DNA of 64,000 nt from Megascapheus bottae. Its lineage: Eukaryota > Chordata > Mammalia > Rodentia > Geomyidae. The notes under the pieces were generated by a model, which saw only the letters and a program-made list of their open reading frames with translations, did no database searches and had not been told where the DNA came from. Positions 1 through 13,700 of the stretch are shown here, piece after piece (position 1 is the stretch's first letter; every line of letters starts with the position of its first letter). A program made the translations under genes and the position numbers. Location of the stretch: NCBI GenBank assembly GCA_024803745.1, contig JANJXV010000024.1, forward strand, positions 18,113,927 through 18,177,926. The letters run 5' to 3'.

Positions 1-1240
1 CCAGAGGTGCAACCCTACCCATCAGCGGCTCACTCCGGCACTCAGGCCTTGCTAGGGCAAGGAGACACCTCTAAATAGCCTCTGGCTGCTGCAGCCAAGG
101 CCAAGGATATGGCCTTGGCCTCTCCACTTTAGTCCTGCAGAGAGGAGAATGAATATGTGCTCCAGAGAGAAACTCTGGGGCCATCAGAAAGGCTGGTGGA
201 AAAACTGAGTTGAGATTAGAAGGCTCAGAGGGAAAGGGATCCAGAACTCATGCTTTGTGATGTGGTGAGGACCCCAAAGTTTGAGATGCTTCATAGTGGA
301 GCCAGCCCCAGCCCTGACACTGGGTATCAGGACAGGAGCCCACCCTTGGGCTCCAGTCTTTCCAGAATAGCCAGATACACTCTATAGCCAAGGCAGGTCC
401 AGCTCCTCCCCTCAACTCCTGACAACTATGACTGTGTGCTGAATGGAGCCGGTTTTGAAAATGAATCATATCATAAACTCCGACCTAAGGAACTTTGAAT
501 TGTGCTGCCTGGGCCTTTGCAAGGCATTTTGCCAACAATGTGTATAAGGTATAAGTGGTGTTGATAAGCATATGGGAGAATGTGTATATATGAATTTTCA
601 TTGTTAAGCAGATAATAGAGATGACGATACACTTTACTTTGGGGGTGAGTACCAACGACACTGATTGTAGAGGAAAACCAGTTGATCTGGCCAAGGGACA
701 GTTTCATGCTGGGAACTATTAAGCTGCAATTGAGAAAGTGGATTTTTGAGATTCTGGACAAATGGATAGGAGAATTTTGTGCCAACGATGTTGCAGCTTT
801 GCAGGCTTAGCAATTAAGGACTCAAAAAGTAATATGAAAGCCAGATGAGTTTTCCTTGCTATTGCTATTATTAATGTTTTCCAACGGTGACAATATAGCC
901 CATAACCCATTTCCCATCAGCCTCCTTTGCTTTATCAAGCTCAATAATAATGCCAATTAAAATGGAAAAATAAAACCTGACCTGAAAAAAGGCTTGGGAA
1001 ATTCTGGTCAGGTGAATTGAGTGTTTGGAAGCTCTGTGGATGAGATAGGGAGCAGGCCAGGGGAAATTCCAGGGGCCCCCATAAACCGAATAGGCTAGAA
1101 GACCAGATGCTCTGCTGTCTATGAAAGAGTCAGCATTTGTATATGGGAGTTCATAGAGCCTTTCCATCTGAGTAGGGCATACATTGCTATGTTTATTTCA
1201 AAATACAACACATTGCTGTCAATGTGATCCCTCGACCCTG

Positions 1241-1287
1241 GTTTTTTTTGTTGTTGTTGTTGTTGGTTTTTTTTTTTGGGGGGGGGG
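1241..1287. repeat. T-run, (TTG)n and G-run
   Basis: T8, then (TTG)n, T12 and G10 in succession. Confidence 0.9.
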
Positions 1288-2334
1288 TGTCCAGAAGGTT
1301 CCTGAAGCCAGGCAGTTAGATGTATATTCACTGAACAATAGCTTAATTTCAACCCAGTAGAGCCAGACCCCAGGACCAAGGGCACAAGAGGGGTGCACAG
1401 CTCCCCCAGACAGTGGAGTCACCAGCCTGCTGTCTGGTAGGAAAGAGACTGAAGGCATGAATGATACTGTCATCAATGGAGAAGAAGCTGGCTAATTAGA
1501 AGTCACAGTTTCTCTGACCCATAGCAATGAATACAGCTACAGCAAGTGTAAAAGAGGAAATGGGAGAGAAATTAGAATAGAATGAAAAGGAAATGAAGAG
1601 AGCGTAGGAGGGCAAACTGAGGGCAAGGATCTTTGGGTACACCCTTAAACAATGCTGGACTCAGCTTTCACCACAGATGCTGCTGGCTTTGTGGAGGTTA
1701 TCATATGAGAGAATGCCACCAAGACCCTGTTTGTTTGTTTGTTTTCTCATAAGACAATCAGTAGGAGAGAGAGTGGCAAATATTTCATTCACATAGTTCT
1801 TTTGAAGAACTGCTTTTCTTCACTGAATGTTTTATTTGCGTTGACATTATCTGATGATGTGGGCTATCAATGTCATTCTCTTCCATGGATTCTTATGCCT
1901 GAAACATTGTCAGTCTCACCCTGTTGGTTATGGGCAATGAACTGGCATTCCCTATGGTCTGTCCCCACTCTGTTTCCCCTTCACTCATCTGAGCAGATGC
2001 CTGGACAGCTTTCATTAAGGGTGAGTAGCTCAGGAGTACCAATTGCGTGGCTGGAGCTCCACTGAGTCTTGTGGTGTGTTGTTGGTGGCAGTGATGTGTG
2101 TGAGTGTGTGTGTACGAGTGGGGGTGATGTGTTAGGAACACTGTTGTGTCAAGAAATGCTGGCTATCTCTGCATGGACAGGCATTTTTGGAGATTGTCCT
2201 AAATTACTGGTACTTCCTTCGGCAATTTGCTGGTGTTATTGTATCATCTGTCTTGTTATTGATTTATTCTTGCAAACATGCCAGATACGTTAGGGATTCA
2301 TGAATTTTTGTTGCTGTTGTGAGTACACAGATAA

Positions 2335-2460
2335 ATCCATGTTCTCATTGCAACCATCCTGTGAGGTAGATGTTGGTATCCTGATTGATCAGAACAGGAA
2401 ACCACAAATGGCCCAAGGTCAGAGGTGGTGCATTTCAGCCTCAGGATGCCAACACAGGAC
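2335..2460 (-). mobile_element. MIR fragment
   Basis: attgcaaccatcctgtgaggtagatgttggtatcc...aacaggaaaccacaaatggcccaaggtcagag is the reversed MIR core and 3' pattern with typical old divergence. Confidence 0.6.
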
Positions 2461-5108
2461 TGATGAACTCTGGAGTTTTCTTTGTGCAGATTGGCTCTCA
2501 CACAGTTGTGTCACTTCTCTCCCTGTGCTTAGAGAAGGCAACACTGTGGTTTTCGGAAGTCAGTTGTGTTCTTTCCAATTAGTTTCCCACTTGGCTAAAA
2601 CATGTTTTTATTGGATCCTCAAAACCCTAAAAGAAGAAGATTCAATGCCACCACCATGATTGATACGGCATGCTTGCTCTGTTTCACCAGTGATAGGCTC
2701 TGCTGGAAGAAAACATAGGCACTGAGATAACCAGAAAATTTGTCAAATGTTATATCTATTTATCAGCTAAAAAGTTTTGACATCATGAAGTTGAGCTCAT
2801 GGCAAGTATTAGATCAATAATAGACATTCCCCGAGGTGATGAGCAAATCAACAATGGAGCAGAACACATAGTTAAGCCAACTCTATCCATGTGTCTTCTT
2901 ATTTCCTGTCCACCTTTGCTTTGAAAGGTCTTTTGTGTCACTGTGACCTGCTGTTAGTAACGGATGAAGTAGGTTCCAGTTGGTTTATCTCCTTCTACTC
3001 TACATATTCTCATTTTTATTCCATTTTCTTTACTTTTCTTTCTTTTTTTTTTCACATGCTCAAGCTCCTTTTATACTATGACCTAAATATACAGCCATCT
3101 TAACTGGTGCTGTTACCATGGCAATGTTTCATGATAGATAAGGGTGTACACACTAAAAAATCTGTTTCTCTCATTAGTAATGGAATTTTCTTTCTCTCTG
3201 ACCCTGGCCCAGTACTCCATGCTTTCGCTGAATGATGCCCTCTGGTGTTCAAGAATGGAAAGCACATTGGTTGGATACCAGACATCCTTGTTCAAAGCTT
3301 TGCAGAAATTTCAATTACAGTGTCAATTTGCAATAGACATGACAATGATTTTAATTAATACAGTTTAAGTATATCAGAATGATTTTAATGGATATGATTT
3401 AACCAAAGAGAGTACAAAAGGAAGTTGTCTGCCTGTGTTAAATGCTATGCAAAATTCTAGGAAGTTGTGACAAAAAGGAGTACTCTTTATGCTTAAATTA
3501 TTGTGACAACCTTCCTAGATGAAGCACAGATACACCATTAAGACACCTCTGGGAATGCAATCGAATAAGTTCTTCTGTATATTTTAGTGCTTAAGGCTTT
3601 AAATAGAAGTTGTCTATCTTTCTAACAGGGCCATTTTTTTTCCTTGCTGGAAGTATTTAGAAATTATGTTGTAACTATTTGATTGCATAAAATATCAACA
3701 TCCATTTGCATATTATCATTACTCACTAAGAAAGGACAAGCTAGACTGAGGTTAACTGCAAAGCTAGAAACATCTCTTCTGTCTGCCCACCAGTTCTCTA
3801 ACCATCCTCTGGTCACTAACCAAGGCAAATCAATGCTATCTATGAGACTATCTATCTATCTCTCTATCTTTCCATCTATCTCTAGAAACCATCTTCTCTC
3901 CTCAGGCAGAGTGTTTCCAGACCTTAAGAGGGTCTAATGTGAACTCTCACCACAGTCCCATGTTCTCAAGTGGACTTCTATACTCCAGACTTTAATCTAG
4001 TGCAGTTGAATTTTCTCACTGCCAGTATAATATTTCTAAAAGGCAAATCGGAATGTGTCATTCTTTTGTTAAATTTTTTTCAGTGTTTCTTGACTATTAA
4101 GTGATTAAGGCCCTCTGGGAAGCCCTTGCTTCATACTTCCACAGCACAGGGATAGAAGGTATGTAAATAACTTAGTATGATTGGTGCAGAGCAAGTAGTA
4201 AATATTCATCAAACAACGGCGTTCTTTTCTATTAGTCTTCTTTTCTTGTTTCCATTCTTCATGTAATTCATTATCGTTATTGTTGGTGTAACAAATAATG
4301 ATAACCTGCAAACTTGTGTTATTTTATATACATAATAGAGTAATGGTGTTATATTATTGGCACATCACATTCACAGAAAAATATTTTGGAGGATTAAAAT
4401 ATTGGTTTTTTTTTATCATTAATTTACAGGTATCTGTGGATTTGGCTAACCTGGTTTCCTAGATAGTAAGCTAACTTATTTACAAAATAAAATTGATAGT
4501 CCACATAGATTATTTTATCTAGTGTTAATAACAGAGCTACAAGTAGAACTACTGAGGAATACATATGTTATTTGTACATATTAGCACTAAGGAATTTTAC
4601 TTTTTCAATAGCTAACTGACCTTTATTTTTCTCTAACTTTTTGCATAGAGTCTTATAACCATATAAGTATTCATAATCCTCAGAGGAGATATAAGCATCT
4701 TCACTGAGTAGATATTAATTTAAGTTCAGACTTCCAGCACACAGATATTGGGATATCAACAACAGAACTAAAGATCTGTAATAGTTAAGATAAATGAAGA
4801 TAATAAAATATGATAACAGGGTACCATTGGAAAGTGTCTGTATTTATCAGGCCCTGAAACGCACAATCTGTCTTTCATGAGGCTGAGAAGTCCACACACC
4901 CTTGAGGGATGAAGTCTTCCTAGAAATGAAAACATTTTCCAGCAGACAATTTCATAGGCCATTTTTTGAATGACAACATTCTGAGTCTAATGCTACTATC
5001 TTCTAAGTCCTTAAAGAGTATCAATTCATAGTTCACATACCTACAATGCTCCATTCCTTTGGGCAAAGATTATAAATGAGCAAGTTGGAATTTAGAGTTT
5101 TATTGAAC

Positions 5109-5273
5109 TTTTTTTTTTTTTGGTCTGTCAGGGTGCTTGAACTAAGGCCTGGGCCTGTCCTTGGGCTTTCTCAAAGCTAGAGCTTTAGCACTTGAGCCAC
5201 AACACCAAGGAATTGAACCCAGGAAATTGTGCATGAAGGCTAGCACTCTACTACTAAGCCACACTCCCAGCCC
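5109..5273 (-). mobile_element. IDL-Geo SINE with internal deletion
   Basis: Poly(T) is followed by ggcctgggcctgtccttgggctttctcaaagctagagc (reverse Geo module), and the element ends with actaagccacactcccagccc (reverse ID head). The middle ccggcttttt...tatgtgg part is lost. Confidence 0.85.
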
Positions 5274-6094
5274 GAATATAGATTTTTTAATGAGTACCTG
5301 TTATCAACCTAAAGTAGCTAATCATAGAAGCTTGTGTTAAACAATAGCAGAACGCTGAAGTGAAATTTAACTCACACTGCAGAGGAAAGTAGACAGAATG
5401 TTCAAGCACGTCGTGGCCACAAATACTATCGTGAGGTTTTTATTCCTATGTGGGCCATTAAGGCCCTGTCAGAGCACTTAATGTAACCGAGAGTTTGTGC
5501 TCTCTACTGCAGGTTCTAGTGTGAATGATAGCTTACATCTCAGGAGGACAGTTGGTTAAGGATGATTCTCTTCTGCCTTGCACACCACCTGCATGCTTGA
5601 TTGTTTACATGGGGCAGAATCCATTTGCTTAGCTGATGTCCTGACCCTGGAAGAAATAAATGTGTTCATTTTTCTTCTTTTTTCTTGTCCTTCTTTTTAC
5701 TTTTCTCCCTTCCACAGTCCTGTACCTGTTCCTCTTCTTTCTTTCCCCTAGCCCTCAAGGCAAATTAATGAATTGTCTGTACTGCTCACAAGATACTTTC
5801 AATTCTTATAAAATATTAGTGCTCTATCCTTCCAAGAAATATATTTATACATCCTCCAGGAAAAGGGAAGGAAAATCCAATGATTTTTTCCCCCAGTGTT
5901 AATGTTCAGTTAGTCTTTGAAGCTCATTCCTCGGCTCTAGTATGGTAGGTATTTCTTTTCTTATCTTGCCATTCCTGCCAAGCTACTATGCAACACAGAA
6001 TAACTGCAGGAAAATGAGCTTCTTATTTCTTGATTAATTAACTGCTCAGGGACTCTCCACAAGAGATCAAGAAAAATTACCTGAAGACTAATTT

Positions 6095-6098
<4 letters not shown>

Positions 6099-6179
<81 letters not shown>
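6099..6179. repeat. (CT)40 microsatellite
   Basis: Uninterrupted CT dinucleotides over 81 bases. Confidence 0.98.
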
Positions 6180-6181
<2 letters not shown>

Positions 6182-6845
6182 AGCACATTGGGACATTTTG
6201 TTTCATTTTAGGAAGCAAAAAAAAAATGCTCCAGAGCCAAACTATTATTACCACATAGGAAGAATTATTGTTTTCTTCCTTTGTCCGCCAAATTACTTTT
6301 GTATCAGAGTATGTTAATGGAGTGAGCTGTTGTGTGTTCACAGAGGCCTGAGTATCCCAGACTTTCTATTGTCCTGTGCACAGAGGTGAGAGGAAAGAAG
6401 GAAGGAGGCTCAGGAATGATACAGGATTAACTATTGTTTGTCTCTGGGTGGCATTAAGTGATAAACAAGGAATCTCATTCTGGCTTTTATTTTAAAATGA
6501 GTTGCTTGATAATGTCTGTGGCTAGCTATTTCCAAATTAGGGGAAATTTCAGAATTGCTCATGACTTACCCTTCTGTGACAATAATAATGGAAAAATAGA
6601 TCCCACCAGGAAACAGTAACTGCTGTGTCTCATGCCTACTACGTAGGCATATACTACCCTTTCTTTTCCCATACTGGTCCTGCACCTTATGCCCTCTGTG
6701 CGTTGTACCTATCTGTTAGCTTTTCTTTCTAAATTGAGAAACTGTGGCTGTTTGACAATAAATAACTTAGTCCTAAGTTTAAGCTTTTAGCTTTTGGAAT
6801 CAGTCCGACATCTAAGGTCAAAGAGAGGGTTTAACACTCTGTGAT

Positions 6846-6960
6846 GTTACTGGGACTTGAACTCAGGCCTCTTGCTTGGCTTTTTCATTCAGAGCAGGTG
6901 ATCTACCACTTGCACCATACCTCTGCTTTCACATGCTATTTTTTTTTTTAAATTGGTTTT
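6846..6960 (-). mobile_element. Possible ID-head SINE remnant
   Basis: tactgggacttgaactcaggcctcttgcttggc...gatctaccacttgcaccatacctctg resembles a reversed tRNA-like SINE body with decay. The family is uncertain. Confidence 0.4.
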
Positions 6961-7037
6961 GCTTTACTGGGTACAAGCACCTTCTTTGCATCCCAGCACA
7001 TTGTTTGGGGCTTAATTCTGATCAGAACCAAAGTAAA

Positions 7038-7260
7038 GCTAAATGCTAATGGCTCACTCCTGTCATCCTGGTTACTCTATTGGCTGAGAGTTACAGGATC
7101 ATAGTTCAAAAGCAGCTGTTGAAGAAAAGTCAATGAGACTCTGTCTCCTGCTAACCAGCCAAAAACTGAACTGGAGGCATGGCTCAAGAACTAGAACAGC
7201 AGCAGAACAAGGAAGCTAAGCAAAAATTTAAGGTCCTGAGCATAAATTCCTACACCACCC
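7038..7260 (+). mobile_element. Geo SINE, diverged
   Basis: ctaatggctcactcctgtcatcc..., catagttcaaaagcagc, agactctgtctcc, aactggaggcatggctcaag and ggtcctgagc follow the Geo order with many substitutions. An A/G-rich tail leads into the purine tract at 7.26-7.39 kb. Confidence 0.8.
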
Positions 7261-7392
7261 AAAGAAAAAGAAAGGAAGAGAAAATGGGGGGGGGTGTTGG
7301 AGGGAGGGAGGGAGAAAGAGAGGGAGGGAGAGAAAGAGAGATAAAAGAGAGAGAGAAGAAAGAGTGAAAGAGCAAAGGAGCGGGAGAGAACA
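7259..7392. repeat. Purine-rich (GGGA)/(GA) tract
   Basis: A/G-only sequence with short interruptions, including G8, GGGA and GA runs. It sits at the tail of the 7.0-kb Geo SINE. Confidence 0.9.
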
Positions 7393-10224
7393 GAGGTAAA
7401 TCTTACTTTTATACTCAGTATTTGTAAACTGAATTGGTTTTTATTATGCTCCAAGGCATGAATCTCAAAACCATGGCCTTTGTCACTGACCTGTCAGAGT
7501 CCAATCTGTAGGCATTATCTTTGGAAATTCAGGATCCTTTATAGTTTCCTTAGAGCTCTTTCTAGACTCATAGGCTGAGTGACTCGGTAATTGCATAGAT
7601 ATCTATGAAAGGAATGTCTTTGTAGAAAGATAACACAAAGTATTGGTAAAATGTTATTACTGAATTTCTATTTTATGTGGTCCTTTTCTCAGCAATACAG
7701 TTGTTATTATTTAATACTAACCTCTTCATTGAAGATGCAATGGACCCAAATGTTCTAGGAATTAACCATCAGCACATTAATAGTGTCCCTATTTGCATGT
7801 CCATTGTCAACTCTAATTATTTGTTTGTATGCCCCTAAACTACTGAGAATCATTAATGTGTAAATGATGCTACTAGCTATTGTTTTACAATTAACTGAAT
7901 ATTCACACTCTTACATTTCAATATCAGTCAATATTTTTACATACTGACACTTTTAATCAAGGATTATCTTTCACAAGGGAGCTACAAAAGGGCCCTAATT
8001 AATTAAAGTGATAATTGCTCTTCTCTCTCTTGCAGTTTGTTAGTTACATAACACATTCTGCAGGAAATTCACATCTTCAACAGTCTCACCCCCCTGTTTT
8101 TTTTTTTAAATAACAAGATTCTTTGATTTTTATCTATCACTATTGGAATTTACCAAAAATTCAAATTAGTTTTCCCTATTTAACAGTGACAGAGAAAGGA
8201 GGTCATATTTATTTTCCAGCCAAGTTTTCATATTCAAACCAAATAAAATGATATCCTTCTATCATTGAACTGTTGGGGTTGAATCCCAGAAGTTGTTTTC
8301 GTGGAAGCAGAGGTTGTCATATGTCTCCTCCTTTGATGTTTGCTAACTGATTTTTAGCATCTTCATCACAGCGCAAGTTTCCATGGTCCTTTCCCTCCGG
8401 ATCTTTGCTCATGCCCCATTCCCAGCTATTTAATTGCTCTCACCTTTCAGAATGCACATGGTTTGTTATATTTTCTGACTGGTTTAGCGTTGGAACACTG
8501 AATTTGGATTCTTGTGTATCGTTGTCAGTCTGAGTTTCTTCTCATTTGGTAGAGATGTCCCCTATTTCTATATTTCGGCACCTGTTAGGTACCTGAGACG
8601 CTTTTTAGAAACAGTTGACTCAAAATCATTAAGGCGATTTCCCTGAGCCTTGGGAATTTAGATAATTGATATTCCTACACTCTGTATTAGTCAGAATGTT
8701 CTAAAGGCCATATGTGTTTGTACTTTTAACTTAAATTCGTGTGATTTGTTTAGTTCTCTTGCAACAAACCCTTAACTACATGTTAAAATTATTTCTCCCT
8801 AAAACACTCTTCTAAAATAATTGCAATGAAACTTCACCCCAACGGGTCAGTTATTTAATGTTTCTGTTTGTGTTTTTGTTTCATCGCGAGACATCTTTTC
8901 TCTGGCGATGGTTTTTCTTTTGGTTGACTTTCTGATTTGGAGCGATTGTAAGTTCACAGTGAAATAGAGGGAGTTGAACAGATTGTACCCTTCCGCTTCC
9001 TGTCCCCATGCACCCAGCGGTCTCTCCATCAATCGCCATCCCTAGGAGAGTGGTCTATTTGTTCCAGTTCCAGAACCTTCAATGGCACATTACTGTCACC
9101 CAGAGCCCATAATTTACATTACACTTCTCTCTTGCTGTTGTACATTGTATGGGCTGGAACAAACATAATAACAGGTCATTACCACTCCAATATCATAAAG
9201 CAGTTTTCATTCATCTGCAAATCCCCTACATATTTTCTAGTCACCATCTTCCCTCACTTCTGACAACCTCTTGCTGATTCCTTTTACCATCTCCACAACT
9301 GTGCCTTTTCCAGGGTAGAAGCACACTTGTGGAAAAATATGGTAGACTTTTCAGACTGACTTCTTTATTTACTAATCAGTTTTTCCAATTTTGTTTTCAT
9401 TTTAGAGTTTAGGAATATTGAATGCTCTATTTTTTTCCTTTGGGGTTAAAAAAAATCCCTTATTTCTTAGACATACGGTTTAGCTATATGTTAGGGAAAT
9501 ATTGTACTCTCATCAAGTGCAATAATGTTCTGTCTTCTTGTTTTCCTCTTACCTCTCACTTCTACATTCTTAAATTTTTGATCTTTTCATAATAACCACA
9601 GAACTCATGTTCAGACTATTACACCTTTTTCTCCTTTTTATTCTTCCTTTAATAAACCATACTCCTATTTTAGTGCTTGATGGGAAAGGGGGTATCGTTG
9701 CTTAGTATTTTATGGTTTCTATTAAACTATGTCCACACTATTGATTTTTTATGAAATACCTTTTATAATTCAAGCAATAAAATCTATCACCTTTCCACTA
9801 AAGTATTTAAGTGCTGTGTTTACCCAGTTTTGGCAGCTTTTCTGCTCTCTTGAGTCTAAGTTAAAAAAGAAGAAGAAAAAGGGATATCACCAAGCTGTTT
9901 CTTTTCTATTTCTCTTTCTCAATTGATCTCCCAAGGCTCAGCAATCATTGTCACGAGGAAGCAAAGTTGAATAGCTGAGAACATAAATGGAATTCCATAC
10001 TCAGAAATGCTATATGCACCCTTAAATGAAACCCTTGTCTGTATGTGCTTTACCAATAACAAATAGAATATTGCTATTTCCATTTGAACAACAAGAGAAG
10101 TCCTAAGAGGTAATTTAGTACCTTTACTATTTTCTGTCATTAGGCAAATTGCTGCTGGTCTAGCTATCTAATGATCTAGTGAATCCAACTATTTAGACAT
10201 GGACTTTGCAAGGAGAAGCTGATA

Positions 10225-10225
<1 letters not shown>

Positions 10226-10274
<49 letters not shown>
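10226..10274. repeat. (TG)n microsatellite
   Basis: 49 bases of uninterrupted TG next to a Geo SINE. Confidence 0.97.
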
Positions 10275-10277
<3 letters not shown>

Positions 10278-10279
10278 CG

Positions 10280-10506
10280 TATGTACCTGGGCTTGAAATC
10301 AGAACCTGGGCACTATTGATTAGCTTTTTTGCTGAACCACTGGTATTCTACCATATGAGCCACCCTTTCACTTCTGCCTTTATGTATTACTTGTTATGTA
10401 TTATTTATGTATAATTGGAGATAAGAGTCTCAGACTTCCCTGGCTTTGAACCATGATCTTCATATCTTAGCCTCCCGAGTTAAGATTATAGGTGTGGGCC
10501 ATAGCA
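10280..10506 (-). mobile_element. Geo SINE, diverged
   Basis: cttgaaatcagaacctgggcac, taattggagataagagtctc, ggctttgaaccatgatc and agattataggtgtggg in reverse order. It directly follows a (TG)n tract, which takes the place of its A-rich tail. Confidence 0.8.
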
Positions 10507-10553
10507 TTCTACGCATTGGCTACTATTTTAAACTCTTCGCTCTTTGTCATGGA

Positions 10554-10583
10554 TACATATATATATATATGTATATATATATT
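10554..10583. repeat. (TA)n repeat
   Basis: Alternating AT with one TG interruption. Confidence 0.9.
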
Positions 10584-13131
10584 CAACCTCTTTACACAGT
10601 AAAATTTTACTGATATTACTTGGTTTCATTAGAAATCTTCTGTAAAAGTATAGAATTTGTCTCTTTTTTATTTCCCTCTTTTTGTTTCTCCTCCTTTCCC
10701 TTCGACTTCTCAGCATTAAATCCGATGCCTACCTCTATTCTTAGCACAAAAAAGCTCAGTGAATATAGTTGAATGATCATTTCATACCATACTCTACCAG
10801 GAGTTCCAAATTTCTAACTAACTCAATCTACTTCGCTTATTTCCATAACATCAAGTTATAAGTTTCTGAAATAGTTCAAAGAAATTCTTTCTAGGTAAAA
10901 TTTCACTTTCAGAATTAATCTTCCCTTTGGACACATTTTCCCAATTTGAAACTAACACAGGTTTTAATGAAATTTTCTCTTGGTAGCTCTTATATGGATA
11001 TGGTGTTATTGTTTTGTTTCAGCTGAATATTGTCTGTCTTGAGCACATGAACTTCTAGAGGGGCAAAGGTTAAGTTTTATGTATGTATGGGAACAAGTTT
11101 TAGCCAGTAGCTGCTCAGATATTTAGACAAGCAGATTTTTCCCATATAGGATATAACACTATTTTGAATTTTTATTTGACATTAGTTTAAAGGTACACAA
11201 GATAAAGATTATTTTGCATCATGAGATTAAGTAAATAAAAGTAATGTGTATAACTTGCTATATTATAGACTCGATCATAAATGAGACTGTGCATTCAATC
11301 CAAAAACTTTCCAGTCGTACGTTTCCTAGTAAACTGTGATCATCTGTAAATGTATCCTCTATCTGATCCCTCTCTGTCATTGAATCTGAGTTCTGGAGCA
11401 TTCAGATGTCCATTCTCAGCAACTGTAATGTACAAGATAAAAATTATAGCATTGCTCCAATGTGGGCAGCTGTGGTGGACCCGTGTTTTCTGGTGTGCAG
11501 AATCTCCACCTGGCCTGCATCACATCCTAAGGAGTTTAGAAACAGAAGATTCCAACATCTTTCTTAGATGCACTGCTCTGTGTCAAAGGGTACCAGACAG
11601 TACCAGCTTGTGGTAAGACAGATTTATTTTCATTTCCCCTTCCTACCTTCACGGATTTATCAAGCTGTTTATCATCCTCCAGTTTGATACTTTGGGAGAC
11701 CGTAGTCCAGGAACTAACTACTGTAGGTTCATAATCTGTGATCTGAGATGATGAAGCCAGGCTTTGGCACCAGAAAATCCCAAGGGCAGCCCACTGCCAA
11801 GGCCATCATCACATCAGCAATATCTTTCTGGAATGTTCCACCTGATTATTTTTAGTCTTTGTTAATTCTTCTGGAGAAGGATCTGATTCTATATAACTTC
11901 TTTGCTTTTCTTTCTTTTCCATTGACATGGGATTCATGCTTCTTTTCCCCAACTTCTTTCTCCATTTTTCTGATGCTCTTCCACAAAGAAACCCTGTGAC
12001 ATAATTGTAAAGTTGTGTTGGAAATTCTGATGGCTAGAGATGAGTGATTTCAAAGTCATTCATGATATGAAACAGCGCCAACACACTAGAGCAATCATTG
12101 TGACTTCCTGTGGTTCAGAGTTACTCTAATACTGAGAGTAACTGCTTTCTTATATTTTAGAGATTTTAGAGACATCATGTAGTAATTTTTGCTATTGAAT
12201 TTGATCTAAGTAGGGTTTTCACTATTCGTTATAGCATCTATTTGGATCAATATTTTTTAAAGCATGGTGATGCGTATAAAAAGAAATCAACCTTCTAACT
12301 TTACATATCCAAAAAGAATTGAAAACTACTTAGACCCCACAATGTTCCCTGGAGATTCATAGCAACAATTATAAAGAAGGAACCCTGAAACCACATCAGA
12401 TTCGACTTCTGCTTTCTTTTCTCACAAGGCCTTTAGGAGACTTTAATCACATCTATTACCAAATTTCAAAAAAACCTGACTAAGTTGTGTCTCTAGACTG
12501 AACAAAAGAGGTAAATTGGGGAGCTGCATTCTGATGCAATCTCTCCTAATTCTATTAATGTTTTTTTTGTCCAAATAGCAGAAGTCTTGATAACCACAAA
12601 TGTAATCAGCTTTACTACCAAATCTATTTTTTAATGAAATGCCAAATTTTTGATCATCTTTTTGTTTTGTTCTCTCTCAGAAGAAAAGAAGAGGAACAGC
12701 CATGGGTGGTGAATTGAGGAACTGGTGCTGTCTCAGACACTTAGGATTTCATGGTCCAGAGAAATTCCTAGTGAGGTGACAGAATGTGTTCTCAGGCCAC
12801 TGTCACTCACCAGGAGTGTGATGTGCTACTGGGGAATGTTGGGAGGGCACTTGCAAAGCTATTTTAAGAGGCATTTGGAACTGTGGAGGGCAGGGGAAAC
12901 AGAAAAGTATAGGAGAACATGTCAGAGTTCTTGTTTGCAAATACTATATTCTTTTTAGGGTTTACTGGGTGGTAAAAGGAAAAAAAGAAAAAAGAAAGCA
13001 AAAGGATAGCTTGCCAGGAAATAAAGCTGCTTATCTTGACTTGCTTAAAGAGAATTCATACCCAATGAAGACTGCACATGAAAACAGAAACATTTTAATG
13101 TGTGACAGGAAATCCATTTTTTGTTCCTTTT

Positions 13132-13132
<1 letters not shown>

Positions 13133-13172
<40 letters not shown>
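13133..13172. repeat. (TG)n microsatellite
   Basis: 40 bases of uninterrupted TG. Confidence 0.97.
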
Positions 13173-13174
<2 letters not shown>

Positions 13175-13529
13175 TTGATGTCAGTTCCCCAACTTATAGG
13201 CAAGCTGGTGTCATTAGTCAATACCAGGAATCCATTAGAAGACAGATAAGACTTGTCTTCCGAGAAACTGTGTTTGAAGAGGCTTAAAGCTAATTTGCTT
13301 CCACCAATTTGAGAAAATGCGCCATTCATTTATATAGGTCCACGGGAGGGGGAAAAGATTTGGACAGGAATGACAGTTCTTCCTTCCTTGACAGATTGTC
13401 TATCCTTGACAATGGAGCAAAAAAGAAACAAAACTAAGACCTTCAGGTTTCCCTGCCATGGCACACTGACTTGCAAAACTGAGCAGGTCTTTTGTGATTC
13501 TGCATTAAGCTTGCTTTCTCTTCTTTATT

Positions 13530-13700
13530 TATTCTAAATTTAATTTTATTGTTAAGGTGATGGACAGAGTTGTTACAGTTGCTACAGTTGCATAAGAAAG
13601 CAAGAGAACATTTCTTGTTGAACCTTGTTATCCCTCCCTCATTTTTCTCCAACTTTCTGTCCCCTCATCTCACTTCCCCCACCCCAAGTTCCTGATTCCC
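13530..13700 (-). mobile_element. Probable L1 3'-UTR-like remnant
   Basis: A ttttattgttaaggtgatg...gttacagttgcataag...cctccctcatttttctcc pattern followed by C/T-rich sequence. It resembles, on the minus strand, the purine-rich L1 3' ends found in castorimorph rodents. The assignment rests on recall only; no target-site duplication was seen. Confidence 0.35.

Noticed and set aside
5961..6341. 126-codon frame on the minus strand with an Arg-Glu run
   Set aside because: It is carried by the (CT)40 tract; the flanking parts have no recognisable motif.
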